Below are positions 17,691 through 27,744 of a stretch of DNA of 64,000 nucleotides, piece after piece. The stretch is from JANMES01 sp038329865. Lineage in GTDB: Bacteria > Planctomycetota > Phycisphaerae > Tepidisphaerales > Tepidisphaeraceae. The stretch lies in the NCBI GenBank assembly GCA_038329865.1, contig JBBQNK010000007.1, forward strand, positions 59,092 to 123,091, written 5' to 3'. The position numbers were made by a program, and so were the translations under genes. How positions within the stretch are numbered: the first letter of the stretch is position 1; each line of letters begins with the position of its first letter. The notes below the pieces were generated by a model. The model did no database searches. It was given only the letters and a program-made list of their open reading frames with translations, and had not been told where the DNA came from.

Positions 17691-17812
17691 AGGTACATTA
17701 ACCGAGTAGCGGCACGGAGTTCCACGATATCAACCTGTCGAGAACGGTGCAAAATTTTGTGACAAATCGACATTACAACTAGAGTCCGGTGGGAACCGAG
17801 GTGGGAACAGTT

Positions 17813-19288
17813 GTGCAACCGTCAATTCCAATTCTGAAATCACCGAAGCGACTCCTCGCTAGCGCAGCCGTCTGCGCGATCTTTTGCTTTTCTTCGACCG
17901 TCCGCGCCCAGACCAATCTCGAGCGGTTCAATCGCCAACTTGATCAGATCCGCCAGGATCAGCAGCAGCGGGCCCCCAAGGACGTACCGATCGGGCAGCG
18001 CGCGTTCTTCGACTACGGCGGATACTTCACGTTCGACTATCTCACAGTCGATGACAGCCGTAAGGACAACCACGTCCTTAAGCAGTACGACACGGTTCTC
18101 TATTCGCGATTGAATTTCGACGGCGCTCACGAGTTTTTCATTCGTGCCCGCGGCACTTACCAGGATTTCAACGAAGACGACAGCTTCAACGGCAAGGGCG
18201 ACCAATGGCTGCCGCAGTCGTACCTTGATCGCGCGTACTACCGGTTCGATCTGCAGAAGGCCGCCAGCGTCTACTACGGGAAAGATCTCAGCTACAACGT
18301 CGTCGCGGAAGGCGGGCGCGATCTGGTCTACTGGGCCAATGGCCTAACGCTCGCCCAGGTGCTTGACGGCGCGATGATCAACGTCGCCGGCGGGCCGTTC
18401 TCGTTCGAGCTGATCGCGGGGCAAACGCCCGAGCACACGGTGGATTTCGACAGCTCGCGCCCGCATTTTGATACACAGACCAAGCGCGACTTTTACGGTG
18501 CCATGCTCAGCACGCAGATCGGCGTGCATCGGCCGTACGTTTATGTGCTGTTCCAGCAGGACGACAACAACGACGTCACGCTCGTCACCACGCCGACCGT
18601 CACGCGGTTCGGGTACAACAGCCACTACGTCGGAGTCGGATCGACCGGCGCGCTGACCGACAAGTTGCTCTACGGCGCCGAACTTGTCTACGAAGGCGGC
18701 GAATCGCTTTCCAACAGCTTCGCGATCAATCCGCCGTTCATTTCTGCGGTGAATCAGACGAGCAATGACATCGAAGCCTACGCCGCCGACTTCCGGCTTG
18801 ATTACCTGGTGAACGACGCTTATCGCACCCGCCTGAGCGCCGAGTTCATCGCCGCGTCGGGCGACGACAACCGCCTGACCAACTCCTCCACCACGTTCGG
18901 CGGCAGTAAGCCGGGAACCAAGGACCGCGCCTTCAACGCCTTCGGCGCGCTCAACACCGGCCTGGCGTTCGCGCCCGGCGTTTCGAACCTCATCGTCGGC
19001 CGGGCGGGAATTTCCTCGTTTCCGCTTTCCGACTTCAGCAAGTTCCGCCGGATGCAGATGGGCGCGGACGTTTTCGTCTACGGCAAGGTGCAGGACGGCG
19101 CGCCAATCGACGAATCAACTTCGGTCAATACTTACCTCGGTTGGGAGCCTGATGTGTTCATCAACTGGCAGATCGTGAGCGATGTGACGCTGGCCGTGCG
19201 GTACGGCGTGTTCATACCTTCAAACCGGGCGTTTTTGGACGACTCGACGAGACAGTTTTTCTCCATCGGGCTCACGTTCGCCTTCTAA
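17813..19288 (+). CDS. Outer-membrane beta-barrel (porin-like) protein
   Basis: I chose GTG 17813 because AGGTGGG lies seven bases upstream and the resulting 491-residue protein has a compact signal peptide (KSPKRLLASAAVCAIFCF, cleavage after VRA); GTG 17789 is an in-frame alternative. After a short helical NLERFNRQLDQIRQDQQQ segment, the rest shows alternating aromatic/hydrophobic strands with acidic turns (YFTFDYLTVDD, FFIRARGTYQDF). It ends IGLTFAF with a terminal phenylalanine, as in BAM-inserted barrels. It resembles alginate-export/porin-like barrels, but the cargo is unknown. It opens a co-directional block with a lipoprotein, FecR protein, giant surface protein and cyclase. Confidence 0.72.
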   Translation: MQPSIPILKSPKRLLASAAVCAIFCFSSTVRAQTNLERFNRQLDQIRQDQQQRAPKDVPIGQRAFFDYGGYFTFDYLTVDDSRKDNHVLKQYDTVLYSRLNFDGAHEFFIRARGTYQDFNEDDSFNGKGDQWLPQSYLDRAYYRFDLQKAASVYYGKDLSYNVVAEGGRDLVYWANGLTLAQVLDGAMINVAGGPFSFELIAGQTPEHTVDFDSSRPHFDTQTKRDFYGAMLSTQIGVHRPYVYVLFQQDDNNDVTLVTTPTVTRFGYNSHYVGVGSTGALTDKLLYGAELVYEGGESLSNSFAINPPFISAVNQTSNDIEAYAADFRLDYLVNDAYRTRLSAEFIAASGDDNRLTNSSTTFGGSKPGTKDRAFNAFGALNTGLAFAPGVSNLIVGRAGISSFPLSDFSKFRRMQMGADVFVYGKVQDGAPIDESTSVNTYLGWEPDVFINWQIVSDVTLAVRYGVFIPSNRAFLDDSTRQFFSIGLTFAF

Positions 19289-19296
19289 GCAGTAAA

Positions 19297-19914
19297 ATGG
19301 ACCTGACGATTCGACATTTTCTTCAAAAAGCGATCCTCGGCACGGTCTGTGCCGCGGGAATCACCGTTTTGTCTGCCTGCCACGCTCCGATGACCGGCAA
19401 GCCGCTCGTCGCCGAGTACAAGAATGACGACGTGGATTCGCAGCTCGATTTCTGGCACCGCCTCGGCGAACGCCCGATGACCAGCCATGACGACGCGTTC
19501 CATGGCCTGCTGCTGTATCTCGACGGCAACGACGCCTCGCCGGACTACGCCGCCCGGGTCGCCACGCTCAAATCGCGAAAGCTCCTTCCCGAAGGATTTG
19601 ACCGCCCGGCCGAAGAGGCGATTCAGCGCGGCACGCTGGCGATGGTCATCGCCCGCGTCGTCGATCTCAAAGGCGGCGTGATGTACACGCTGCTCGGGCC
19701 GACGCCGCGATACGCCGTCCGGGAGTTGCAGAACGAAGGGCTTTATCCGCCCAGCACGCCTCACCAGACATTTTCCGGTAGCGAATACGTAGGCATCATC
19801 GGTAAACTCGAGGACTACCAGCGCGGCAACGCCGCTGATAAGCCGGCCTCGGAAATGCCCGCGGCGACTGACGAGAAGGAACCGCCTTCGTCTTCCAAAG
19901 AAAAGAAGGAATGA
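19297..19914 (+). CDS. Predicted lipoprotein, function unknown
   Basis: The 205-residue protein has a signal sequence with a lipobox (VLSAC, cysteine at residue 28), so it should be lipid-modified by Lgt. The mature part has no family I recognise; it is mixed helical and ends in a Glu/Lys/Ser-rich tail. It starts nine bases after the beta-barrel stop and is surely co-transcribed with it, so it may be an accessory of the barrel. Its TGA stop lies inside the left arm of an inverted-repeat element (19911-19994). Confidence 0.7.
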   Translation: MDLTIRHFLQKAILGTVCAAGITVLSACHAPMTGKPLVAEYKNDDVDSQLDFWHRLGERPMTSHDDAFHGLLLYLDGNDASPDYAARVATLKSRKLLPEGFDRPAEEAIQRGTLAMVIARVVDLKGGVMYTLLGPTPRYAVRELQNEGLYPPSTPHQTFSGSEYVGIIGKLEDYQRGNAADKPASEMPAATDEKEPPSSSKEKKE

Positions 19915-19994
19915 ACACAGAGACACAGAGACACAGAGAAGTGAAAACTAAAAATTGATTTTTCTTCTCTGTGTCTCTGTGACTCTGTGTTCAT
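19911..19994. repeat. Inverted repeat, CACAGAG family (copy 2), overlapping a stop codon
   Basis: Arms 19911-19940 and 19965-19994 are inverted copies with one mismatch in 30 bases, around a 24-base AT-rich loop. Each arm consists of tandem GAGACACA-type octamers. The left arm supplies the stop codon of the upstream lipoprotein gene (19912-19914). The predicted long hairpin lies between the lipoprotein gene and the FecR-domain gene, so it could end transcription or protect the upstream message. Confidence 0.88.
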
Positions 19995-20015
19995 ATTCTC
20001 TTCGGAGATTGCACC

Positions 20016-21449
20016 ATGCGTAAAAAAATAGCCGTTCTCGCAGTTGTCGCTGCACTGAACATCGCTCCCGCCATCGCCCGCGCGCTTGAAGGTCCTGCGA
20101 CTCAGCAATCCACGCGACCCGCCAGCGAAACCCTCAAGGCCACCATCACCGCCGTGCAAGGACTCGTCCAAGTGCGCGACGCCGAGGACAAGCCGTGGCG
20201 AAAGGCGGAAGTCGGCATGGTTGTGCTGGAAGACGCCGAGTTCCGCACCGGGCCGAAGAGCGCCGTTCAGTTCACGCTCCCGCCGGACCAGACCGTCACG
20301 CTCGATCGGCTCGGCACGGTCAAACTGATTCAGGCCATCAAGCAAAATGGGAAGATCATCACCAATCTCGGCATGAAGTACGGCCGCACGCGGTACGACA
20401 TCGAAGCCGCGGGCCAGGAGCACGAATCGACCATCTCCAGCCCGAGCAGCACGCTGGCCGTCCGCGGCACGAAGGTGAGTTTGTACGATCAGCGGCCGTT
20501 CAATGTTGAAGCCGTCAGTCTCACCGGCCGGGCGAGTTTCCGCGACGGCAAGAAGCAGCTCGCGTTCGGCAACAAGGGCCAGGGCAAAACCGTGGTGGCG
20601 GCGGGCACTTCGAGCGCGGCATCCTTCTCGCTCGACCAGGCGGTCATCGATCCGACACTCGCTTTGGCGCGCACGGGAACCGAATCGACGCTCATCAGCA
20701 CATTAATTTCGCGCGGCAGCACGCTGTCGTTCGATCGCACGACGGGCATCAAGGTCGTCACCGGCGGCGTACCTCCGCTGGACGCGCAGCTCATCCCCGC
20801 CCTGCCCGGCCAGCTGAATTTTGTCCTCCGCTGGGACACCAACTCCGACCTGAATCTCAGCATCGGCAGCCCCGGCGGCAAGAACAACGCCGGCGAAGTG
20901 CTCTACCCGATCGCCGGCCTCGATCAGAACCGCAGCGGCGGGAAGATCGACTTCGACCACCGCGGCGGGCCTAACGGCGGGATCGAAATCGCCTACTGGA
21001 AAGGCGCGGCGCCGGCTGGTCTGTACAGCATCGGCGTGGTGCTGGCTTCCGGCCCGGCGACCAACGCCAACGTGGAAGTCTTCCGCGGCGGGCAGCTGGT
21101 TGAATTCTTCGACGGCACGGCCAACGTGACTTCTTCGACGTTCTTCGTCATTCCACCGACGCCGGGCGTCAGTAATGGAACGCTCGCGGGCATTGCCGGC
21201 ATCGACGCGACCGTCCCGGGCGCCCCGGGTGGAACCGAGCCGGGCGCCCCGCCCCCCTCGACCGGCGAACCGGGCGAACCCCCTGCCGTCCCCGGCGAAC
21301 CCGGCGCCCCGCCCATTGTCGCCGCAGCCAAAGTCGCAGCTACGGCAACGATTGCAGCGACTCCCCAAACCGCAAAGTCAACCCAGACCGTGACCAGCAC
21401 CGCCAAGAGCACCGCGGCCACTTCAAAGACCGCTACTCGCAAAAAGTGA
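20016..21449 (+). CDS. FecR-domain protein with Pro/Gly- and Thr/Ala-rich tail
   Basis: The start at 20016 has GGAG ten bases upstream. The 477-residue protein has a signal peptide (KKIAVLAVVAALNIAPAIA) and a FecR domain (residues ~45-160: GLVQVRDAEDKPWRKAEVGM, LEDAEFRTGPKSAVQFTL, then STLAVRGTKVSL), the beta-rich module found in anti-sigma regulators and in secreted sensors. A second beta-sandwich-like region (residues ~255-385) precedes a low-complexity tail of PGAPGGTEPGAP-type and then Ala/Thr/Lys repeats. No N-terminal cytoplasmic anti-sigma part is present, so it is likely periplasmic or surface-exposed. FecR modules often sit beside CHASE2 cyclases, and one is encoded two genes downstream. 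Confidence 0.8.
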   Translation: MRKKIAVLAVVAALNIAPAIARALEGPATQQSTRPASETLKATITAVQGLVQVRDAEDKPWRKAEVGMVVLEDAEFRTGPKSAVQFTLPPDQTVTLDRLGTVKLIQAIKQNGKIITNLGMKYGRTRYDIEAAGQEHESTISSPSSTLAVRGTKVSLYDQRPFNVEAVSLTGRASFRDGKKQLAFGNKGQGKTVVAAGTSSAASFSLDQAVIDPTLALARTGTESTLISTLISRGSTLSFDRTTGIKVVTGGVPPLDAQLIPALPGQLNFVLRWDTNSDLNLSIGSPGGKNNAGEVLYPIAGLDQNRSGGKIDFDHRGGPNGGIEIAYWKGAAPAGLYSIGVVLASGPATNANVEVFRGGQLVEFFDGTANVTSSTFFVIPPTPGVSNGTLAGIAGIDATVPGAPGGTEPGAPPPSTGEPGEPPAVPGEPGAPPIVAAAKVAATATIAATPQTAKSTQTVTSTAKSTAATSKTATRKK

Positions 21450-21583
21450 AACGTCCCATATTCTCCGGGAATTTTGCGTTAATTTGCGATTTTTGTGTTG
21501 CTTGCCATCGGCAAGTTCATTAACTTTTCCCACATTCCGATTTGCACGTCCGCCACTGCTACCACGGTAAAGGGAGAAACTCT

Positions 21584-24500
21584 GTGAACATCGAACGACT
21601 CGAACCAAGAACACTGTTTACCGCCGTTCTACCTTTTTCCTTCGTGCAGACCGGCGCGGCGTTAAAGGTCACCGGCAACAACAACACTGCTTCCACCGCG
21701 ACCGACCAGATCCAACTCACGCAGTCCGGCGGCGTGATCACCGCGACCGATATCCGCTCCGGCGCGTCCATCGCCACCACCGGCACGGCCATCACCTCCA
21801 TCGTCGTTGATCTCGGAAACGGCAACGACTACCTGCGCCTTCGCAACAACGACGGCACGAAGCCGGTCACTGTTTCGACGAACCTCCTCGGCGGCGCGGG
21901 CAACGACACGATCTACGGCGGCGACGGAGTCGACCTGATCCAATCCGGCGACGGCGACGACAAAATCTCCGGCCGCGGCGGCAACGACACGCTCGACGGC
22001 GGCAACGGCTTTGATACCGCCGACTACTCCTACGAAACCCGCGCCATCAACGTCTCGCTCGACGGCGCTCCGAACGACGGCGTGATCAGCATCGGCGAGC
22101 ACGACAACGTCGTCTGCGAAGCGGTCGTCGGCGGATCGGGCAACGACATCCTCATCGGCAATGCCTCCTCGGCCGACTGGCTCGACGGCGGCGCCGGCAA
22201 TGACACCATCGCCGGCGGCGGCGGGAACGATACGCTCACCGGAGGCATCGGCGCCGACGCGATCCTCGGCCAAGCCGGTTCCGACTCGGCGTTCATCAAG
22301 GACGGCACCGTCGACAACACCGGCGACGTGCTCGAGACGGCGCAAATCGACAGCAAGAACGCCGGCGCTGCGGTGAACGACGTCGCGGCCAACATTCCCG
22401 CCCCAGTTTCGCAGGCCTCGGCGCTCGCGGCATTCGGCGCATCCGTCGCAGCGTCAGTCACCGTCAACCCCGACGGCTCGGCCAACCTCAGCAACCCCGC
22501 CAATCTCGACACGACTTTCGGCGTGGACACGAGCTTCGAATACCACGGTGTTTCGGTGCCCGACATCGGTGGCTATGGCGAAATTAGAGTGGCTAAGGTT
22601 CTTCTGCAGCCGACGGAAGAATTCACTTCCGAATTCGTGGACCCCAACGGCACATCGACCGACAAGATCCTCGTCGTCGGCACGATCTACGGCTTCGATA
22701 CGCCGACGTTTGATTTCTTCGTCATGCGGCTTAACAAGGATGGCACGCTTGATACGTCCTTCGGCGACGGAACCGGGATTGCCACGGCCGACTTTACCGA
22801 TGTGTCGGGGACCGGAGTTGCAACGGACGATTTTGCGACCAGCGCAACACTCGATTCGAGTGGCAACATTTTCGTCGCCGGTTATTCCCAAGTCTATGTC
22901 TCGGAGTCCGAAAGCTATAACTCCGACGTCTCCATCGCTGAATTCAACGCCACCGACGGCTCGCAAGGCGAATTCGGGAAAGTGCTGTACGACGCTCCGG
23001 ATGTGGCCGGGGCACATCAGTCGCAGGATTCTGCAACGGGGATCGTGGTCGATTGGCACGACTACGGCGACGATTTCTTCGCCGACGTGGTGACGGTCGT
23101 CGCCGACGTCCAGGCCTCCACCGGCGAAAAACAGGTCGCGATGCTTCAGTTCGATGCCGTCGGCAATTCCGACCCCTTCGGATTCGACAGCACCAATTTA
23201 GCCTACGGAGCTCAAATACAGTCCGCCGGGATCGCGGAAGATGGGGCCGGGAATTACTGGATCGCGGTGACTCGCTTTAATGAAGATGAATCCCTCTCAC
23301 CGGGTGTCATCGGATTTGCCAGTAATGGCGTCAAGATCGACAGCTTCGAGAACTTCTTCGACCCGAACGTTGACGGAAATCTGCACGGCGTCGTAAACGG
23401 AATTGCCGTTCACGACGACCGCATCGTGCTGGTCGGCAGGGCCGACACCGGGAGCGGGTTTATTGCCGGCGGAGACATTCTTAACACTGAAGGAACCTAC
23501 GTCGGAAACACGTTTACGACGTTCCCGACTTCGCCCAGCGGGTACAATTTCGTCTATAATGACGTCGCATTCGATAGCTCCGGTCGAGCGGTCGCGATCG
23601 GCAACACCCAGTCGGGCGATGGCCACGACGATTACATCGTCTCCCGATTTGATGCCGGCCTGCAGGAAGATCTCACATTCAACGACGGGGTCGGCAGCGT
23701 CGAGATCGACCCGCAGGGGGGGTACGACGAGGGACACGGCGTTCTCATTCAAGATGACGGCGCGATTGTGGTCGGCGGTTTGACTCACTTCAGCGAAGAT
23801 CCGGGCTCTGTCAGCGTGGTCCGCCTGATCGGCGGCGATCCGGTCGCGGGCGAAACGATCGACTCCGGAACCGATGCCGGGACGGCCCAGACGCTGCCCC
23901 AGTTCCAGTGGATTCCCGACCCGGCCACCGATCCGACCGGAACGCCGCGGCCTATTCCCCTCGAACTCTTCGAGCACGCCATTCGCGAAAGCGAGAAGCA
24001 AGTGCCCCTCGTGATCTACGGCACGCAGGAAGATGACTACATCTCCGTCACCTCCACGTTCGACGACGCCGGCAATGGTATTTTCCGTGTCAACATCAAC
24101 GGCGCTGAAGATGACTGGGACCGGCGGTTTATTTCCGAAGTCGATATCAACACCTTCGGCGGCAAGGACGTGGTGCGGATCAACGACCTGCTTTACAACC
24201 TGCCGATCGATCCGAATACCAACGGTGCGAACCTGCTCGATGTGAACATCACCGGCCAAAAGAACAACCTGACGGTGTTCCTCGGTTCGACGCCTGACGG
24301 CGCTTTCGGACGTTCGATCACCTATCTGAATGAAACCGATCCGACGCTGGGCACAGTGGTGCAGCCGCCGGATCCGCGGTTGGATGATGACCCCCACACG
24401 CCGCTTGTGGACGCCGACGGCAATGACATTCCGCCCGATCCGGTGATGATCTGGGAAGCGGGAGACAACATCGGCGGTACTCGGCTGGACTACACCGAAA

Positions 24501-27500
24501 CGTACCCTGATTTCGGCTATACCCAGGACGCGTCGATCAACATCAATCTCCTCGACGCCAACGCGCCGCCGCTCGCGGGCGATGACTCGTTTTCGTCGAT
24601 CCCGAAAAATACAATCCAGGTGACATTCACTAGCGCCAGCCTGCTCGCCAACGACTCGGCCGGCCCGGTCAGCGAGAGCGGGCAGACCCTCACCATCGAC
24701 AACGTCTTCGACGGCGTCGGCGGAACCGTTTCGCTCGATACCAGCGGCGCCGAACCCGTCGTAATCTTCACGCCCGAGACCGATTACACCGGCCCGGCGA
24801 GCTTCACCTACGAAATCATCGACGGCAACGTCCCCGATGGAACGGTGCCACACACCGCGCTGGGCACGGTGACATTCGATATCGTCAACTCTAATCACTC
24901 GCCGACCGATATTGCACTGGACAACGCGTCCATTCCCGAAAACTCACTCGCCAATTCGCTCGTCGGACACCTCACCACCACCGACCCGGACGTCGGCGAT
25001 TCCTTCACCTACACGCTCGTCGCCGGTGTCGGTGCCGATGACAACAATGCCTTCACCATCAGCGGCGACAAGCTGATCGCCAAAAACCCGTTCGATTTTG
25101 AACCCAAGTCGAGCTACCTCGTTCGCGTTCAAACGTCCGATGGCCAGAATACGTTCGAGAAGGCGTTCGTCATCGCCGTCACCGACGTCAACGAAGCGCC
25201 GACCGACCTGGCCCTCGCCCCGGCAGCGGTGGACGAAAACCTGCCCGTCGGCACGGCGGTCGGAACCTTCTCCTCCACCGATCCTGACCTAAGCGATACC
25301 TTCACCTACACGCTCGTCAGCGGCACGGGTTCGACGAACAACACCTCCTTCACCATCAGCAATGTCGGCGGAGTCGGCACGCTCAAAACCAATGCGATCT
25401 TCGATTTTGAAACCAAGAACAGCTACAGCGTTCGCGTTCGCACGACCGACGCCAACGGCCTGTGGGTTGAAAAAGCCCTCACGATCACGATCAACAACGT
25501 GAACGAAGCCCCCACCGCCAACGCGGGCGGGCCTTACAATGTCGTGCAGGGCAGCTCGGTGGCGCTCACCGGCCTGGCGAGCACCGATCCGGAGCAGGCC
25601 TCCAGCTCGCTCACCTACAGCTGGGATTTAGACGGCGACGGTGTGTTCGGCGAAACGGCGATCTCCAACACCAACGGCATCCCCAACGGCGATGAAACCG
25701 GCGCAACTCCCACGTACATCACCACCGGCGCGACCACGCTCGGGCAGCACACGATCTACCTGAAGGTTTACGACAACGGCGCCCTCATGAGCTCGACGAG
25801 CGCCATCGTCAACGTCAACTCGGCGGCGCCTGTTGATGTTAAACTGACCGGTACCATCATCGGCACGGCCGGCTCATACCAGAACAAGGGAAACACCCGC
25901 GATAAGGCATTCGACGGTAACCTCAACTCGTTCTTCGATGCTCCGGAGAACGAGCACAACGGCGCCTGGGTCGGCCTCGACCTGGTAACGGCCAAGAAAA
26001 TCACCGATATCAAGTTCGCGCCCCGTGCGGGATTTGAGGGGCGCATGTACGGTGGACTGTTCCAGGCATCCAACGATCCGAATTTCAAGACCGGCGTTGT
26101 GACGCTCGGCACGGTGAATTCCGTCCCGGTGGCGGGACAGTTGACCGATCTGCCGGTCACCAATCCGGGAACGTTCCGCTACGTGAGGTACCTCAGCCCC
26201 GCGGGCGGCTACGGGAATATCGCCGAGCTGGCGTTTTACACCGGCGCCGGCGACACGGTCCCGCCCTCGACGCCCGGCACGCCGGTACAGGGGACGGTCA
26301 CTTCGACCACGGTCGCGATCAGCTGGCCGGCGAGCACCGACAACGTCGCCGTTGCCCGGTACGACATCTACCGCGACGGCAATAAAGTCGGATCGAGCAC
26401 GAACACCAGCTTCACCGACATCAACCTTACCGCCAACACCACCTACAGCTACCGCGTGCTGGCGATCGACACCTCGGGCAATCAGTCGCCGGCGCAAAGC
26501 CCCGCACTGTTGGTCACCACAGCGTCAGTCCCGGTTCTGCTTACCGGCTCGTACATTGGCACAGCTGGCTCGTACCAGAACAAGGGAAACGTCGGAAGCA
26601 ACGCGTTCGACGGTAACACCGGAACTTACTTCGACTCCCCCACCGCCAGCGGCGGATGGGTCGGACTCGACTTCGGCTCGGCCAAGATCGTCACGCAAAT
26701 CAAGTTCTATCCCCGTGCGGCCAACGCAAGTCGGATGACCGGCGGCATGTTCCAAGGGTCGAACGATCCGACGTTCGCATCGTACACCACGCTGTACACG
26801 ATCACCGGCACGCCGGCCGCCAACACCTTCACCACCGTCACGCCGACGGTGATCGGCAGTTACCGGTATGTGCGCTACATCGGACCTGCCAACAGCTACA
26901 GCAATATCGCCGAGGCTCAGTTCTACGGTCAGCCTGCCGCGCCGGATAACACGCCGCCTTCCACGCCGGGCAAGCCCGTCCAGGGAACGGTGACCGCCAC
27001 CACGGTGGCGATCAGCTGGCCGGCCAGCTCCGACAACGTTGGCATCTCCCGGTACGACATCTACCGCGACGGCAACAAAGTCGGCTCGAGCACGAACACC
27101 AGCTTCACCGACATCAACCTCATCGCCAGCACCACCTACAGCTACACCGTGCTCGCGATCGATACCTCCGGCAATCCGTCAGCGGCGCAGAGCCCGGCCC
27201 TGTCCGTCACCACTGCGGCGGCGGTGTCGGTCAAGCTTACCGGCACGTACATCGGCACGACCGGCTCGTACCAGAACGCCGGCAATGTCGGCAATAAGGT
27301 GTTCGACGGCAATACCGGCACATTCTTCGACGCCCCGAGCTCCAGCGGCTCGTGGGTCGGCCTCGACCTGGGCTCGGCCAAAACCATCACCCAGATCAGG
27401 TTCTATCCCCGAGCGAGTTTCGCCTACCGAATGGACGGCGGAACATTCCAGGCCTCCAACGATCCAACGTTCGCCACCTACACCACGCTGTACACGGTTT

Positions 27501-27631
27501 CCGGCACGCCGGCGGCCAACGGCTACACAACCGTGGCGGTCAACTCGGTCGTAGCGTTCCGTTACGTGCGATACGTCGGACCGGCCGGCGGATACGGCAA
27601 CATCGCCGAAGCCGAGTTCTATGGCATGTAA
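21584..27631 (+). CDS. Giant LEPR-type surface protein: RTX, delta-60, cadherin, PKD, F5/8C and Fn3 modules
   Basis: GTG 21584 follows AAAGGGAGAAA and yields 2015 residues starting with the NIERLEPRTLF leader motif common in planctomycete exported proteins. Approximate architecture: RTX calcium-binding nonapeptides such as GGAGNDTIYGG (~100-240); delta-60 beta-propeller-like repeats marked LDTSFG (~305-750); a linker; a cadherin-like LLANDSAG module (~1005-1100); two cadherin repeats ending DVNEAPTD (~1105-1310); PKD (~1310-1415); then F5/8C-Fn3-F5/8C-Fn3-F5/8C to the end. RTX and cadherin modules need calcium, and F5/8C domains bind carbohydrate, so this is probably a calcium-stiffened adhesin. 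No C-terminal PEP-CTERM or LPXTG signal is visible. Confidence 0.85.
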   Translation: MNIERLEPRTLFTAVLPFSFVQTGAALKVTGNNNTASTATDQIQLTQSGGVITATDIRSGASIATTGTAITSIVVDLGNGNDYLRLRNNDGTKPVTVSTNLLGGAGNDTIYGGDGVDLIQSGDGDDKISGRGGNDTLDGGNGFDTADYSYETRAINVSLDGAPNDGVISIGEHDNVVCEAVVGGSGNDILIGNASSADWLDGGAGNDTIAGGGGNDTLTGGIGADAILGQAGSDSAFIKDGTVDNTGDVLETAQIDSKNAGAAVNDVAANIPAPVSQASALAAFGASVAASVTVNPDGSANLSNPANLDTTFGVDTSFEYHGVSVPDIGGYGEIRVAKVLLQPTEEFTSEFVDPNGTSTDKILVVGTIYGFDTPTFDFFVMRLNKDGTLDTSFGDGTGIATADFTDVSGTGVATDDFATSATLDSSGNIFVAGYSQVYVSESESYNSDVSIAEFNATDGSQGEFGKVLYDAPDVAGAHQSQDSATGIVVDWHDYGDDFFADVVTVVADVQASTGEKQVAMLQFDAVGNSDPFGFDSTNLAYGAQIQSAGIAEDGAGNYWIAVTRFNEDESLSPGVIGFASNGVKIDSFENFFDPNVDGNLHGVVNGIAVHDDRIVLVGRADTGSGFIAGGDILNTEGTYVGNTFTTFPTSPSGYNFVYNDVAFDSSGRAVAIGNTQSGDGHDDYIVSRFDAGLQEDLTFNDGVGSVEIDPQGGYDEGHGVLIQDDGAIVVGGLTHFSEDPGSVSVVRLIGGDPVAGETIDSGTDAGTAQTLPQFQWIPDPATDPTGTPRPIPLELFEHAIRESEKQVPLVIYGTQEDDYISVTSTFDDAGNGIFRVNINGAEDDWDRRFISEVDINTFGGKDVVRINDLLYNLPIDPNTNGANLLDVNITGQKNNLTVFLGSTPDGAFGRSITYLNETDPTLGTVVQPPDPRLDDDPHTPLVDADGNDIPPDPVMIWEAGDNIGGTRLDYTETYPDFGYTQDASININLLDANAPPLAGDDSFSSIPKNTIQVTFTSASLLANDSAGPVSESGQTLTIDNVFDGVGGTVSLDTSGAEPVVIFTPETDYTGPASFTYEIIDGNVPDGTVPHTALGTVTFDIVNSNHSPTDIALDNASIPENSLANSLVGHLTTTDPDVGDSFTYTLVAGVGADDNNAFTISGDKLIAKNPFDFEPKSSYLVRVQTSDGQNTFEKAFVIAVTDVNEAPTDLALAPAAVDENLPVGTAVGTFSSTDPDLSDTFTYTLVSGTGSTNNTSFTISNVGGVGTLKTNAIFDFETKNSYSVRVRTTDANGLWVEKALTITINNVNEAPTANAGGPYNVVQGSSVALTGLASTDPEQASSSLTYSWDLDGDGVFGETAISNTNGIPNGDETGATPTYITTGATTLGQHTIYLKVYDNGALMSSTSAIVNVNSAAPVDVKLTGTIIGTAGSYQNKGNTRDKAFDGNLNSFFDAPENEHNGAWVGLDLVTAKKITDIKFAPRAGFEGRMYGGLFQASNDPNFKTGVVTLGTVNSVPVAGQLTDLPVTNPGTFRYVRYLSPAGGYGNIAELAFYTGAGDTVPPSTPGTPVQGTVTSTTVAISWPASTDNVAVARYDIYRDGNKVGSSTNTSFTDINLTANTTYSYRVLAIDTSGNQSPAQSPALLVTTASVPVLLTGSYIGTAGSYQNKGNVGSNAFDGNTGTYFDSPTASGGWVGLDFGSAKIVTQIKFYPRAANASRMTGGMFQGSNDPTFASYTTLYTITGTPAANTFTTVTPTVIGSYRYVRYIGPANSYSNIAEAQFYGQPAAPDNTPPSTPGKPVQGTVTATTVAISWPASSDNVGISRYDIYRDGNKVGSSTNTSFTDINLIASTTYSYTVLAIDTSGNPSAAQSPALSVTTAAAVSVKLTGTYIGTTGSYQNAGNVGNKVFDGNTGTFFDAPSSSGSWVGLDLGSAKTITQIRFYPRASFAYRMDGGTFQASNDPTFATYTTLYTVSGTPAANGYTTVAVNSVVAFRYVRYVGPAGGYGNIAEAEFYGM
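25835..27628 (+). repeat. Tandem F5/8C-Fn3 coding repeat, period ~695 bases
   Basis: The last third of the giant gene is built from near-identical units. The F5/8C opening GSYQN is encoded at 25871, 26567 and 27263, a 696-base step. The Fn3 core coding RYDIYRDGNKVGSSTNTSFT occurs at 26358 and 27051, a 693-base step, and is almost identical at the nucleotide level. This gives three F5/8C and two Fn3 domains. High DNA identity indicates recent duplication or concerted evolution and predicts length variation between strains. Confidence 0.85.
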
Positions 27632-27744
27632 ACAACCCCCGCGGGCGGGCGACGAGATTCCCCGCCCGCTTCAACCGGCTAGCCTTGTTGAACCGTTCTG
27701 AGATGCTTGGCACGGCCGCGATGGGTCCTTAAGCTCGCCTTCCT

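Noticed and set aside
23297..24898. A 533-codon open frame on the minus strand within the giant LEPR gene
   Set aside because: The + strand has clear delta-60 and cadherin-like domain content. The antisense frame is compositionally biased (Arg/Val/Asp-rich) and shows no domain; it arises from GC-rich codon use.
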